Origin: Methanosuratincola petrocarbonis
GTDB taxonomy: Archaea > Thermoproteota > Methanomethylicia > Methanomethylicales > Methanomethylicaceae
Reading direction: 5' to 3'
DNA: 64,000 bases
Assembly (NCBI GenBank): GCA_030522375.1
Contig: CP130488.1
Coordinates: 1,240,001 to 1,304,000, forward strand
The translations under genes and the position numbers were made by a program. Every line of letters starts with the position of its first letter. Within the stretch, counting starts at the first letter, position 1. The notes beneath the pieces were generated by a model. The model did not search any database, was not told the origin of the DNA, and was given only the letters and a program-made list of their open reading frames with translations. Of the stretch, positions 33,367-42,476 are shown piece after piece.

Positions 33367-33642
33367 ATGGAGATCAAAGTCATAAGCGAAGGGAAGAACA
33401 GGCTTGAGGTCGAGATACCTGGGGAGGACCATACGCTTGGCAACTACCTCAGGGCGACCCTGCTCTCGGTCAAGGGCGTGAAGCAGGCGGGATACGACAT
33501 AATCCACCCTCTGACTGGGGGCATTAGGGTGGTAGTGTTGACGGAAGAGGGCGTCGCGCCGCGGGCGGCAGTCGCAGAGGCCCTGAGCAGGATGGGCAGG
33601 GAAGTCGAGGAGTTCAAAGAGAAGGTAAGGTCAAGCACATGA
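33367..33642 (+). CDS. rpo11: RNA polymerase subunit Rpo11 (RpoL)
   Basis: 91-residue assembly subunit, partner of Rpo3. The family core EIPGEDHTLGNYLRATLL (about 17-34) and HPLTGGIRV are present. It directly follows csl4. Confidence 0.96.
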   Translation: MEIKVISEGKNRLEVEIPGEDHTLGNYLRATLLSVKGVKQAGYDIIHPLTGGIRVVVLTEEGVAPRAAVAEALSRMGREVEEFKEKVRSST

Positions 33643-33761
33643 AGTGCCAATAGGGCAGGCAAACAATTGCTCAGCCATTGTCACACAGAACGACCGTCCT
33701 GCTGTTTTTGTTTTGTTTTCCCATAAGATATTTTTGGAGCCGAGGGGTTATTCGCTTATCG

Positions 33762-34199
33762 GTGAAGATTTTGGCCGACGCCCCGACCAGGGATGTGTAC
33801 GAGACGATCTTAGAGATATCGAAGGACAAGGGGCTCTCAAGGCTCGGTGATTCATTCGTAAATCTCGTCTACTCCTCTGCCAAGTCCAGGTCTTCAGGAA
33901 GACCGTTCGGAGGGAAAGTGCCAGACAAGATCCTCTCAAGGTCGCTTTCAATCTCAGGGGTCAAGGTGCCAACCAGGCTCAACCATGGAGAGCGGGGAGA
34001 CATCATCGAGGGGGCACTTGCATATGCATGGACGAAGGACCTGATTACACTTGAAGAGGCAGTGGGCATACTCGAAGCGGGGCTCAGGGGGGCGAAGTGC
34101 GAGAGTAGGCACGAGGAGGAGGAAGCGGCAGCCAAGGCATTCTCGGTGCTCTTCTTGAGAGCCATCATGAGGATCTGCGGTCGCGGCACGGGGGCGTGA
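33762..34199 (+). CDS. Archaeal RNase III-like protein
   Basis: 145-residue helical protein from GTG 33762; the open frame upstream to 33678 is atypical. Two RNase III-fold segments are seen: LSRLGDSFVNLVYSSAKSRS (the G-D start helix) and ERGDIIEGALAYAWTKDLIT (the D-x-x-E metal-binding helix). It is shorter than bacterial RNase III and has no double-stranded RNA-binding domain, like the archaeal RNase III-like and Mini-III groups. Placement between rpo11 and TFS fits RNA processing; activity is inferred. Confidence 0.6.
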   Translation: MKILADAPTRDVYETILEISKDKGLSRLGDSFVNLVYSSAKSRSSGRPFGGKVPDKILSRSLSISGVKVPTRLNHGERGDIIEGALAYAWTKDLITLEEAVGILEAGLRGAKCESRHEEEEAAAKAFSVLFLRAIMRICGRGTGA

Positions 34200-34547
34200 A
34201 TGGTGGAAAAAAGGGAGGCCAGGATAGCATACATAGACGCCGTTCCGGGCATGGGGATGGTCCTAATCATAATATTCCGGGGAGGTTGGATAGACACAAT
34301 CGCTTCCTGCAAAGCCGACGCTGCAGAGAGTCTTATCGAATGGTTCAGAACATCAGGGTACCTCGAGGAGATAAAGGCATTCGCGAGAGGCAAAGGTCTC
34401 CTTGCGCTGCGGGGCATTTCGGAGCTCGAGGATTGGCTCGCAGAACGCGGGATCAGGAGAGGAGAACTGCCGGCAAGGAACTTGAGGCAAGCCTCGGTAA
34501 TCATGGAGGGGCTGAAAGAGTACCAAAGGAGTAAAAGCGGAATCTGA
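34200..34547 (+). CDS. Hypothetical protein, 115 residues
   Basis: Begins at the base after the RNase III-like stop (TGA-ATG), so it is translated with it. The first 35 residues are a hydrophobic beta region (IAYIDAVPGMGMVLIIIFRG), the rest charged helices. I know no family for it. Codon use is normal for the block and it is in a conserved information-processing operon, which supports a real gene. Confidence 0.65.
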   Translation: MVEKREARIAYIDAVPGMGMVLIIIFRGGWIDTIASCKADAAESLIEWFRTSGYLEEIKAFARGKGLLALRGISELEDWLAERGIRRGELPARNLRQASVIMEGLKEYQRSKSGI

Positions 34548-34657
34548 TCGGGAAACGGCGGTCACCCAAAAAAAAGTTAACCGCCCAACCTGCAGCAAGA
34601 GGATCTGGTGCCGAAATAGTTAAATCAAGAGGGGGGGATTTTGGATGGGGGTCAACG

Positions 34658-34987
34658 TTGGAGTTCTGCCCTAACTGCAACTGCATACTTCTTGAGGACA
34701 GGAGGAGAAAGGTACTCGTCTGCAGAAAGTGCAAGTTTGAGAAGAGCATCGGTGCCGAGAGTGTTCAGAGATTTGTCGAAGTTCTTGAGAGGAAGAGCGA
34801 TACGGTCATAGTCAAGGACAATGACCCGAGCAAGGAGAGGACGCTCCCGATCACAAAGGCGGAATGCAAGAGGTGCGGCAATATGGATGCGTACTACTGG
34901 ATGATGCAGACGCGGAGCGCAGACGAGCCGTCTACGAGATTCTATCGTTGCACAAAGTGCGGAGCGACATGGCGCGAATATGAATGA
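34658..34987 (+). CDS. tfs: Transcript cleavage factor TFS
   Basis: 109-residue archaeal TFIIS/Rpb9-like factor that stimulates RNA cleavage in backtracked polymerase. Two zinc ribbons: N-terminal CPNC...CRKC and C-terminal CKRC...CTKC. The catalytic acidic pair DE in RSADEPSTRFY is intact, so it should be active. The start is TTG 34658 (no ATG in frame nearby). Confidence 0.93.
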   Translation: MEFCPNCNCILLEDRRRKVLVCRKCKFEKSIGAESVQRFVEVLERKSDTVIVKDNDPSKERTLPITKAECKRCGNMDAYYWMMQTRSADEPSTRFYRCTKCGATWREYE

Positions 34988-35104
34988 GGGGCGCAGCGCA
35001 ACCCCAATGCGCTTACCCCGGTCCGCAGCCCTGAAGGCAGGCTGCCCACGGACAGCAGTTTTTAAGTATTAAGACTGTTTATAGGTTGAGCTGGAGGGGC
35101 GAAT

Positions 35105-35857
35105 GTGTTTAAAGCGGTTCTCGCCGACAGCAGGGTCTGGAAGAGCATAATCGAGTCAGTCTCAACTCTCGTGGACGAGGGGGTCTTTGTTGCAGACCCA
35201 TCCGGGATAAAGCTCAGGGCAATGGATCCATCGAGGGTTGCAATGGTCGACCTTGATCTGCCCAAGGGGGCATTCGAGAGCTACGACTGTTCTGGGGAGG
35301 TGCCGATCGGTGTCAATTTTGAGGACATGAAGAATGTGATGAGGAGAGCGGGCTCAAACGAGAAGCTAGAGATCGAAAAAGGCGAGGACGAGGCTAGGCT
35401 AAAGATGAGGCTTAGGGGCAAGACGACGAGGACCTTCTCATTGCCGCTTCTTGACACCGGAAAGGAAGAGCTGTCGGTACCGCGGATTCCGTTCAACGTC
35501 ACAGTAAAGGCACCTGCTTCCACGATCACGGAGGCTATCAAGGACGCAGAGGTAGTGAGCGACTTTGTCCGTATGGCGGTCGAAGGAAACCAGATGAAGA
35601 TCACCGCAAGCGGAGACAGGGGAGAGGTCGAGATCGTGATTACCAAGGAGAGCGGGGAGCTGCTTTCCGTCGAGGTCAAGGAGCCCTCACAGGCGCTGTA
35701 CAGCCTGAACTACCTCAGCAAGATGATGACTGCTGCATCGTTGGCTGAGATAGTGGCGATCATGTTCTCCAAGGATATGCCGTTGAGGCTGGACTTCAAC
35801 CTCTCCAGCGGAGGCAAGATAGTCTACTACCTGGCCCCGAGGATGGAATCGGAGTAG
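35105..35857 (+). CDS. pcn: DNA sliding clamp PCNA
   Basis: 250-residue clamp; begins at GTG 35105 (MFKAVLADSRVWKSIIES). Both halves of the fold and the interdomain connector (about 118-130) are present, ending with the YYLAPR strand. Two TATA-like elements lie upstream (about 35058 and 35078). It is followed by priL, priS and GINS in one run. Confidence 0.97.
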   Translation: MFKAVLADSRVWKSIIESVSTLVDEGVFVADPSGIKLRAMDPSRVAMVDLDLPKGAFESYDCSGEVPIGVNFEDMKNVMRRAGSNEKLEIEKGEDEARLKMRLRGKTTRTFSLPLLDTGKEELSVPRIPFNVTVKAPASTITEAIKDAEVVSDFVRMAVEGNQMKITASGDRGEVEIVITKESGELLSVEVKEPSQALYSLNYLSKMMTAASLAEIVAIMFSKDMPLRLDFNLSSGGKIVYYLAPRMESE

Positions 35858-35870
35858 CCAGAGTCAATAG

Positions 35871-36953
35871 ATGAGCCTGATGCTGACCAAGGAAGACCTT
35901 GCCAAATACCCATTTCTTAAACAATCAGCAGCATATGTCGAGAGGATGCAGCTGGATCTAGGCGATCTCGCAGCTGAGGAGTACTCGGGCATCCTCCGTA
36001 AGGCGTTGACGAGGATAAAGGACAGCATAGACAGGAACATAAGGCCGGTCGATCTTTCTGACCCGGAGTCTGAGATAATCTCATATCCGCTCTCACTTGC
36101 ACTGGTGTACGGAAGCAAGTCCAACTGGCTTATAAACAGGTTCGCCACGATTGAGGCCAAACGGGTCGAGGAGGAGCTCAGGAGTGAGCCGGGGGACAAG
36201 ATACTAGAGATCGCGAAGTCTGGTTTTTCTTGGGATATCGAGCCCGCTAATCTAAAGCTCGAGTGGGAAGAGCTCTCCTTCAGCATCCCTCTCCAGCCCT
36301 ACCTTGAGGCGGCCTCCGGCTTCAATGACCCCCACTGGAAGCTGATCAACAGGTACGTAAAAGGGGGGCGCGTCTTCCTCAATACCGGAAGCCTTGCCCG
36401 GCTCATTTCGGAGGGCTTCAAGGTCAAGATCATCAGGAGGGCTTCCGAGAGGGAGCTGCACAATTTTCGGATTCCCGATGCACTCGCCCCTTACCTGGAC
36501 GAAATACTGGGGTATGCACAAGAGAATATGCAGTTTGACGAGGAGCTGCCCAAGGGTCTTGTCAGCGATGCCAGGCCGCCCTGCATAGTTGCTATAATGG
36601 AAGACGTCAAGGCTGGGAAAAGCCTCTCGCACATGGCCAGATTCGCGCTTACCACATTCATGGTAAATGTTGGCGAGAGCGTTGATGAAGTGCTCAAGCT
36701 GTTTGGTAATGTTGCGGACTTTGACGAGGGGAAGGCCAGGTACCAGATCGAGCACATAGCAGGGTTGATCGGATCGAGGACAAAGTACAAACCTCCGAAA
36801 TGCGACGTGCTCAGATCCTTCGGCCTATGCGTCGGCATGGACGAGTTCTGCAGAGATGCCAAGCATCCTCTCAACTACTACAGGAGGAAACTCAAGAGAA
36901 TGAGCGGATCTGGAGGCAAAACTGGTGCACGAGATCGTAAGAAAGGAGTTTAG
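35871..36953 (+). CDS. priL: DNA primase large subunit PriL
   Basis: 360-residue regulatory primase subunit. The four cysteines of the C-terminal [4Fe-4S] domain are visible: ARPPC near 238, PPKCDVLRSFGLC near 307-317 and FCRDAKHPLNYY near 326. A basic tail follows. It overlaps priS by 29 bases. ATG 35871 and ATG 35880 are both possible starts. Confidence 0.93.
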   Translation: MSLMLTKEDLAKYPFLKQSAAYVERMQLDLGDLAAEEYSGILRKALTRIKDSIDRNIRPVDLSDPESEIISYPLSLALVYGSKSNWLINRFATIEAKRVEEELRSEPGDKILEIAKSGFSWDIEPANLKLEWEELSFSIPLQPYLEAASGFNDPHWKLINRYVKGGRVFLNTGSLARLISEGFKVKIIRRASERELHNFRIPDALAPYLDEILGYAQENMQFDEELPKGLVSDARPPCIVAIMEDVKAGKSLSHMARFALTTFMVNVGESVDEVLKLFGNVADFDEGKARYQIEHIAGLIGSRTKYKPPKCDVLRSFGLCVGMDEFCRDAKHPLNYYRRKLKRMSGSGGKTGARDRKKGV

Positions 36954-38148
36954 CGGTTACTATTCAGGACTGAGGGCAGAGGATCTCGAGGTACCGGATA
37001 TGCCGCAGAGGGAGTTTGCATTTCTCCAGTTCGGCGGCGAGGTAATGATCAGGCACATGAAGTTCCTCGATCCCTCATCGCTAAAAGAGTATATCGTGGA
37101 GAACACGCCTGCACACATTTACCATTCCTCGGCTTATTACAAGATGCCCGAGGCGACGGACATGAGTGAAAAGGGATGGCTCGGGGCGGATCTTGTGTTC
37201 GATGTTGATTCGGATCACATTAGGACAAAGTGTAAGGAGAGGCATGACCGGTGGCGTTGCATGGAGTGCGGGAGGGACGGGACTGGGTTCCCCCCTGAGA
37301 GCTGCCCGAATTGCGGGATGAAGAAGATCGACACGCGGACCTGGATCTGCGAAGATTGCCTTGAGGCCGCGAAGAAGGAGGTAATAAATATTATCGACGA
37401 GTACCTCGTCCCAGACTTTGGGGTCTCGGGATCCGATTTCGAGGTATTCTTCTCTGGTCACAGGGGTTACCACATACATGTGAGGGGGCAGACGTTCCGC
37501 ATGCTCTCAGGAGACGGGAGGAGGGAGATTGCTGACTACGTCAGGGGCATTGGGCTCGACATAAGGTCGCACGGATTCAGGGAAACCAAAAATGGGATCC
37601 TCATAGGCCCAGATATGAAGGATGGCGGCTGGAGGGGGAGGGTTGCAAGGGCTGTCTACGAATTCGTCAACAGGGCCTCACTCGAGGATCTGAAAGAGGC
37701 GGTCGCCCCGAGCGTGGCGAAGAGCCTATTCGAGAACAAGGAGAAGTTCCTGAAGAGCATAGCTTCCGACCCGCCCTATTGGGGTGGGCTGAAGGGGTAC
37801 ACGCTTGAGAGCCTCGAAAAGTTAGCGATCGCCTCGATCAAGGATCTCATTTGCAACATAGACGAGAGGGTCACTATCGACTCGAAGAGGCTGATAAGGT
37901 GCCCTAACAGCCTCCACGGGAAGTCGGGGCTCAGGACGCTCCGTGTGGACTACAGCGGCATCGACAATTTCGACCCGTTGAAGGAGGCTGTCGCATTCAG
38001 GCAGGGTAGCATAAGGATATATGTTAAAGAATCCCCCCGTGTAAGGATAGGGGACGAAGAGCTGGGACCTCTTAAGGACAAAACACTCGAGGTTCCGCTG
38101 GCGCTCGGACTGTACCTCATCTGCAGGGGGGCAGCCGAACCGAGGTGA
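36925..38148 (+). CDS. priS: DNA primase catalytic subunit PriS
   Basis: 407-residue catalytic subunit. Active-site aspartates are in LVFDVDSDH (about 89-97). A zinc-binding insert (CMEC...CPNC...CEDC) follows, then SGHRGYHIHV near 178 and the late RCPNSLHGKSGL motif. Start is GTG 36925 in the priL tail. It overlaps the GINS gene by 4 bases (GTGA). Confidence 0.95.
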   Translation: MHEIVRKEFSGYYSGLRAEDLEVPDMPQREFAFLQFGGEVMIRHMKFLDPSSLKEYIVENTPAHIYHSSAYYKMPEATDMSEKGWLGADLVFDVDSDHIRTKCKERHDRWRCMECGRDGTGFPPESCPNCGMKKIDTRTWICEDCLEAAKKEVINIIDEYLVPDFGVSGSDFEVFFSGHRGYHIHVRGQTFRMLSGDGRREIADYVRGIGLDIRSHGFRETKNGILIGPDMKDGGWRGRVARAVYEFVNRASLEDLKEAVAPSVAKSLFENKEKFLKSIASDPPYWGGLKGYTLESLEKLAIASIKDLICNIDERVTIDSKRLIRCPNSLHGKSGLRTLRVDYSGIDNFDPLKEAVAFRQGSIRIYVKESPRVRIGDEELGPLKDKTLEVPLALGLYLICRGAAEPR

Positions 38149-38627
38149 CAGAGTTGTACAGGAGAATACTGGACTTCTGGGTAGCAGAGAGGGAGAGCCA
38201 GGAGCTACAGAAGCTCCCAGACGGTTTCATTGACGAGGTTAACAAGTACCTAGAGGACCTCGGCGGGGGCGCGGATGGGGTGAGGGGAAGACTAATGCAG
38301 GAGGAGCTGAAGAGGGTCAAGAATGCGCTTGCTGAGTTCAGGCTACTCAGGAAGTCCAAGATATGCAGGGACTTTCTTACGGGGTCCCTCGATCTTGGGA
38401 AGCTTCTCGAGGACGAGAAGGGGTTCTTCAAGGAAAAGATCCCCGAAAAGGTCCCTGCCGAAGGTACGAAAAAGATATTAGCCAGATTGCTTGGAGATGT
38501 TCCACCGTTCGTAGGGGTAGATTTAAAAACATACGGCCCCTATAAGACCGAGGATGTTGCGCTGCTTCCAGCGCAGAACGCTGAAGCCCTCATCAAGAGG
38601 GGGATCGCAGCAGAGATCAAGAGGTAA
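38145..38627 (+). CDS. GINS complex subunit
   Basis: 160-residue archaeal GINS protein. N-terminal helical A domain (about 1-100) and C-terminal B domain with the family strand PPFVGVDLKTYGPYKTEDVA (quoted region about 121-140) and LPAQNAEALIKRG. GINS works with MCM and the RecJ-like protein in the replicative helicase. GTG start lies in the priS stop. The order A-B fits GINS51-type; only one GINS gene is in the window. Confidence 0.85.
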   Translation: MTELYRRILDFWVAERESQELQKLPDGFIDEVNKYLEDLGGGADGVRGRLMQEELKRVKNALAEFRLLRKSKICRDFLTGSLDLGKLLEDEKGFFKEKIPEKVPAEGTKKILARLLGDVPPFVGVDLKTYGPYKTEDVALLPAQNAEALIKRGIAAEIKR

Positions 38628-38632
38628 TCGAG

Positions 38633-38908
38633 ATGAAGGCACCAAAAGAGATAAACACGTACTGCCCGAGGTGTAAGGCTTACACTGCCCACAGCGTTAC
38701 CCTTTACAAGAAGGGCAAGGAGAGGGCGCTGGCAGAGGGCACAAGGCGGTACGAGAGGAAGAAGCTTGGCTACGGCAGCTCCAGGAAGCCAGTCCAGAAG
38801 AGGACAGCCAAGACGACCAAGAAGCTGAGCCTCAAGCTTAAGTGCAAGAAGTGCGGCTACCAGAACCAGAGGAAAGGAATCAGGCTCAAGAAGCTGGAGA
38901 TAGTCTGA
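38633..38908 (+). CDS. rpl44e: Ribosomal protein L44e
   Basis: 91-residue 50S protein with two CxxC zinc pairs (YCPRC near 10, CKKC near 76) and the basic RRYERKKLGYGSSRKPVQKR core. It follows GINS by 5 bases and precedes S27e. Confidence 0.97.
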   Translation: MKAPKEINTYCPRCKAYTAHSVTLYKKGKERALAEGTRRYERKKLGYGSSRKPVQKRTAKTTKKLSLKLKCKKCGYQNQRKGIRLKKLEIV

Positions 38909-38918
38909 GGTGCATGAA

Positions 38919-39116
38919 ATGAAGAGGAAAGAGATGCTCACGCCTGTGCCGAGAAGCAAGTTCTATATGGTCCAGTGCCCCGAGTGTGGGAACGAACAGA
39001 CGGTATTCTCGCACGTCGCCACCGTTGTGAAGTGCAACATTTGCGGGAAGGACCTGGCACTGCCGACCGGCGGCAAGAGCGAAATCCTCTCTGACAAGGT
39101 CAGGGAGATAAGCTAG
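38919..39116 (+). CDS. rps27e: Ribosomal protein S27e
   Basis: 65-residue 30S protein with a CxxC...CxxC zinc ribbon (VQCPECGNEQTVFSH and KCNICGKDL) and the GKSEILSDKV end. ATG 38919 is preferred because GAGGTG stands 5-6 bases upstream; GTG 38910 is also open. Confidence 0.96.
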   Translation: MKRKEMLTPVPRSKFYMVQCPECGNEQTVFSHVATVVKCNICGKDLALPTGGKSEILSDKVREIS

Positions 39117-39135
39117 AAGCTCACCATTTTTTCCT

Positions 39136-39157
39136 CAGGGGCATTCTTGTGCCCCTG
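39136..39157 (+). terminator. Hairpin after S27e
   Basis: CAGGGGCA (39136-39143) and TGCCCCTG (39150-39157) form a perfect 8-bp stem with a 6-nt loop, preceded by a T run (ATTTTTTCC) and followed by GCTTTTGGG. Probably the end of the PCNA-primase-S27e unit; a new TATA box (ACTTATAACTT, about 39172-39182) for aIF2-alpha follows. Confidence 0.55.
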
Positions 39158-39251
39158 GAGCTTTTGGGATAAACTTATAACTTGTCGTTCAATATGCTTA
39201 CTTCAAGTTGAAGATCAAGCTCACCCGTCAATCGATTAAAGGTGTTTAGTG

Positions 39252-40037
39252 ATGGTTCTCAGGAAGAAGGAATACCCGGAGATCGGGGAGTTCGTAATCG
39301 CGACCGCCGTGAGGCTTCAGGAGCACGGTGTTTACGTGAGCCTGGACGAGTACGGCAAGAACGGCTATGTCCCAATAGGCGAGGTCGCCTCGACATGGGT
39401 CAAGAACATAAAGGACTTTGTAAAGGAAGGGCAAAAACTCGTCCTCAAGGTGATCAGGATCGACGAGAGGAAGGGGCACATCGACCTTTCCCTCAGGAAG
39501 GTGACCGAGAGGGAGAAGAAGGAGAAGCTGATCCAGTGGAAGAAGTCGAAGAAGGCTGAAAAGATCCTGGAAATGGCAGCCAAGAAGCTTGGCAAGGAGC
39601 TCCAGGAAGCGGTCAAACTGGTCGGCATCCCCCTCGAGGACAGGTACGGCGATCTGTACACCGCGCTCGAGCAGCTAGTCCAGAGGGGACCGAAGGCGGT
39701 CTTTGAGGCGGGCATAGGCGAAGAGTGGGCAAACGCGCTCTATGATGCTTCAAAGGACCACATAGAGGCGCCGATGGTTCAAATAACAGGCGAGGTAAAG
39801 CTTGCAACGAACAGGCCAGAGGGGGTCGAGGACATCAAGAAGGCGCTCAACGAAGGGATAAAGGCGGTCGATCCGAAGGTGGCAAAAGTAGAGATTTACA
39901 CGCTCGGCGCCCCCAGGTATAGAATAGAAATCTCTGCAAAGGACTACAGGGTTGCCGAGGAGCAGATGAAGGCAGCGGTCGAGGCAATAATAAACAACTT
40001 CAGGAAGTCCGGCGGGACTGCAGAATTCGTCCGTTAG
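39252..40037 (+). CDS. eif2A: Translation initiation factor aIF2 subunit alpha
   Basis: 261-residue subunit. N-terminal S1 domain (GEFVIATAVRLQEHGVYVSL, then DLSLRKVTEREK), helical middle, and C-terminal alpha/beta domain (YTLGAPRYRIEISAKDY). GTG 39249 directly precedes ATG 39252. Its own TATA box is at about 39172-39182. Nop10 follows at 12 bases. Confidence 0.96.
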   Translation: MVLRKKEYPEIGEFVIATAVRLQEHGVYVSLDEYGKNGYVPIGEVASTWVKNIKDFVKEGQKLVLKVIRIDERKGHIDLSLRKVTEREKKEKLIQWKKSKKAEKILEMAAKKLGKELQEAVKLVGIPLEDRYGDLYTALEQLVQRGPKAVFEAGIGEEWANALYDASKDHIEAPMVQITGEVKLATNRPEGVEDIKKALNEGIKAVDPKVAKVEIYTLGAPRYRIEISAKDYRVAEEQMKAAVEAIINNFRKSGGTAEFVR

Positions 40038-40049
40038 GGGTTTGGGCAG

Positions 40050-40229
40050 ATGAAGGGGATGCTCAGGAAGTGCACCTCGTGCGGCACTTACACGCTGAGG
40101 CAGGACTCCTGCCCACGGTGCGGCGGGGGGCTCAAGATCCCGCATCCAGCAAAGTTCTCCCCCCACGACAGATACAGCAGGTTCAGATTGGCCCTGAAGG
40201 AAATTGACGGGAAGGAAAAAGGAGAATAG
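40050..40229 (+). CDS. nop10: Ribosome biogenesis protein Nop10
   Basis: 59-residue H/ACA RNP protein. MLRKCTSCGTYTLRQDSCPRCG is the zinc-ribbon N-terminus with four Cys, and HPAKFSPHDRYSRFR (about 31-45) is the hallmark linker-helix that binds Cbf5. The start is ATG 40050 (TTTGGGCAG upstream). It is followed by the convergent aglB gene. The C-terminus is more acidic/basic-repeat than usual (GKEKGE). Confidence 0.95.
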   Translation: MKGMLRKCTSCGTYTLRQDSCPRCGGGLKIPHPAKFSPHDRYSRFRLALKEIDGKEKGE

Positions 40230-40291
40230 AAGGAAAAGAATGGGTAATAGTCAGGGCGGAGTTGCCCCATCGTCTGACAAGACGGAGGCTA

Positions 40292-42325
40292 TCACGGGTA
40301 ATTGATCTTGTATACCATCACCCATCCGTTGCTCGGAGAGATGTAGACAAGCTGGTAGTTCTGCGGGGCAGATATACTAATCCCTAGAGTCTGGTTGTAC
40401 GCCTCCCTGTACGGGTAGAACAGCAGCTGGTACAGCGTGGTATTAGCAGCCTTCGGCCCGGCTGGCATGGGGTAGCTGTAAAGGGTGCCACCCAAGTTTA
40501 TCGTCACAGGAGAGATGTAGTCAGAAGAGTTGTAGCCCGCCCAGACCATCATAGCGGTGGACTTCTCGAAGTCTCCAAGTATGTACCATGGGGGGAGGGC
40601 GAGTGGCGGGTTTGTGGATACTAGCGTGAAGGGCTCATAGACCACTACATACGAGACGTTCATCGCCCGGAAGATCTCGAGCGAAACGGACTCGTTGTTG
40701 AGGAAGGCTTTGGCCACCTGGACGATCTGGGTCCCGTTGATAGTGGCGTTGTCGTCGATCACGGATTTGTTGGCCATGACATTTATCCAGTATCCATAGT
40801 CCCACCAGCACCCGACAATCGCGTCCTGAGGCAGGTTGTCCCTCATCCAGGCGAGCGCCTCTATCCAGTCCGGGATCTCCTGGCGAATCCCTGTTGAGGC
40901 CGAGACTATCATTGCCGGGCGATCCGCAGACCTGATCCCAGGGGAGTCCGCAACAACCGGGACCAATGTGACTGCGATGAGGGCAATAGTGAAGAACCCG
41001 TAGTATTTGCTGAGCAGGGAGGCCTTGCTCTTACGGTCCAGCTCGTGCTTCAAAACTGGGCGAACCGTTGCGATTATGGAGCTTAGGGCATACCCCGAGA
41101 CAATCGCTACGGCTGGTGCGACGAGTATCAGCAGGCGGACGAAGGATCCGGCGCCGTAGAGGGAGGTGACGGCAAGGAGTGTTATGAACACAGCCTCGTC
41201 GCTGAGTCGCCTCAATGCGTACAGGATCCCCACAGGCAGCAGGAATATCAAGGAGCGGTACGTCGAGAAGAACTGCGACCAGGTGGACGGGAATTGCTCC
41301 CCCACTGTCCTGACGCCCTCGTCTATGCGCGAGAATGGGTTCACGATCGCTAAGAACTTACCGGTAATATCTCCGAACACTCCTGAGAGCGTGAGTGCGC
41401 CGACCACGACCAGGATCGAGGCAACGACGCCGATTGTGAACTTTGTGCGCTTCGCAGGATCCGGGATCTCCTCGGCGAACGTCCTAATTATGCAGACGAG
41501 GAATGCTACGTAGGCGCCTATGGTATAGGGGGAAATGAGGGTGGAGAAGCCGTAAGCAGGGGTCGCCGCGACGGCGAATAGCGTTATCGAGGAGACGATT
41601 GCGAACGAGGCGGTCATGCGCCTGCTCCACCTCCCCAGCAGCACCATTATGACCACATAGAGCGCGAGGAAGTTGATCGTATAGAGGAATGCCCTCCACG
41701 AGATAGCCATCAGGGCAAGCCCGAGCCCGGAGACCACGGCGTAAGGGACGGTCCTACTCCGGAGCGACTTGACGAAGAAGATGAGGGCTACGAGCATCCC
41801 GATCATCCCGACGGACTCGGTATCGAAAAAGCCGAGGGAGGTCCGTTGGATGGCAGTGGAGTCGATTGCCAAGATCAGCGAGGTGAGAAGCCCTACCCCC
41901 CTGTTTACCAGCTCTTTCCCGAGGAAGTAGCCCAAGAGAATTATTACGCCGCCGGCGAAGACTGGGAAGAAGACGACCACATCAAAGAGCGGGACGCTTA
42001 TGCCGAGGAAGTTCAGCAGCAGGTACACGGCGGCGCCTGCAAATGGTACCCCCGGCAGCCCGGCCGTGGACTGGTCGGTCCCCCAAGGCGCCCACCTCGT
42101 GGGGTCGAACCAGGTGTACCATGCGCTGAAGCCGTTCTCGACGATGTACTGTGCCCCCTTATACTGGATGTATGGGTCGAATTCATCGAGGTAAATCCCC
42201 CATTTTATGGGCAGTAACCGTATGGCAACGCCGAATGCGATTAATGCGATCAGTGAGATATAGACTAGGAGGTCGTCTATTCCTAACTTGGAGCCCCTCA
42301 TAGGGGAGTTTGCCTGACGGCTCAT
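40292..42325 (-). CDS. aglB: Oligosaccharyltransferase AglB (STT3 family)
   Basis: Integral membrane enzyme that transfers lipid-linked glycan to asparagine in N-X-S/T sequons. About 13 transmembrane helices (to residue ~445) precede the soluble catalytic domain with the WWDYGYW motif (about 525-531). The first extracellular loop has the DEFDPY acidic motif and a later DTESVGM region supplies a second acidic site. Length 677 from ATG 42325 (GGTGAT upstream); GTG 42340 is the alternative. It has many N-X-S/T sites of its own. Convergent with nop10, divergent from ileS. Confidence 0.95.
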   Translation of the reverse strand: MSRQANSPMRGSKLGIDDLLVYISLIALIAFGVAIRLLPIKWGIYLDEFDPYIQYKGAQYIVENGFSAWYTWFDPTRWAPWGTDQSTAGLPGVPFAGAAVYLLLNFLGISVPLFDVVVFFPVFAGGVIILLGYFLGKELVNRGVGLLTSLILAIDSTAIQRTSLGFFDTESVGMIGMLVALIFFVKSLRSRTVPYAVVSGLGLALMAISWRAFLYTINFLALYVVIMVLLGRWSRRMTASFAIVSSITLFAVAATPAYGFSTLISPYTIGAYVAFLVCIIRTFAEEIPDPAKRTKFTIGVVASILVVVGALTLSGVFGDITGKFLAIVNPFSRIDEGVRTVGEQFPSTWSQFFSTYRSLIFLLPVGILYALRRLSDEAVFITLLAVTSLYGAGSFVRLLILVAPAVAIVSGYALSSIIATVRPVLKHELDRKSKASLLSKYYGFFTIALIAVTLVPVVADSPGIRSADRPAMIVSASTGIRQEIPDWIEALAWMRDNLPQDAIVGCWWDYGYWINVMANKSVIDDNATINGTQIVQVAKAFLNNESVSLEIFRAMNVSYVVVYEPFTLVSTNPPLALPPWYILGDFEKSTAMMVWAGYNSSDYISPVTINLGGTLYSYPMPAGPKAANTTLYQLLFYPYREAYNQTLGISISAPQNYQLVYISPSNGWVMVYKINYP

Positions 42326-42476
42326 TGTCGATATCACCAAAACAATTGACCTTAGCCCGGGAACAATTTAAACCCTATGGTGTTGGATCCAGATCAAGCC
42401 CCGCGGAGAGCCAGGGTATCAAGGAAAGGGTTAATATCGAAGCGGCTAAAGATTTCAGGTATCTGGGGTAGACGGC

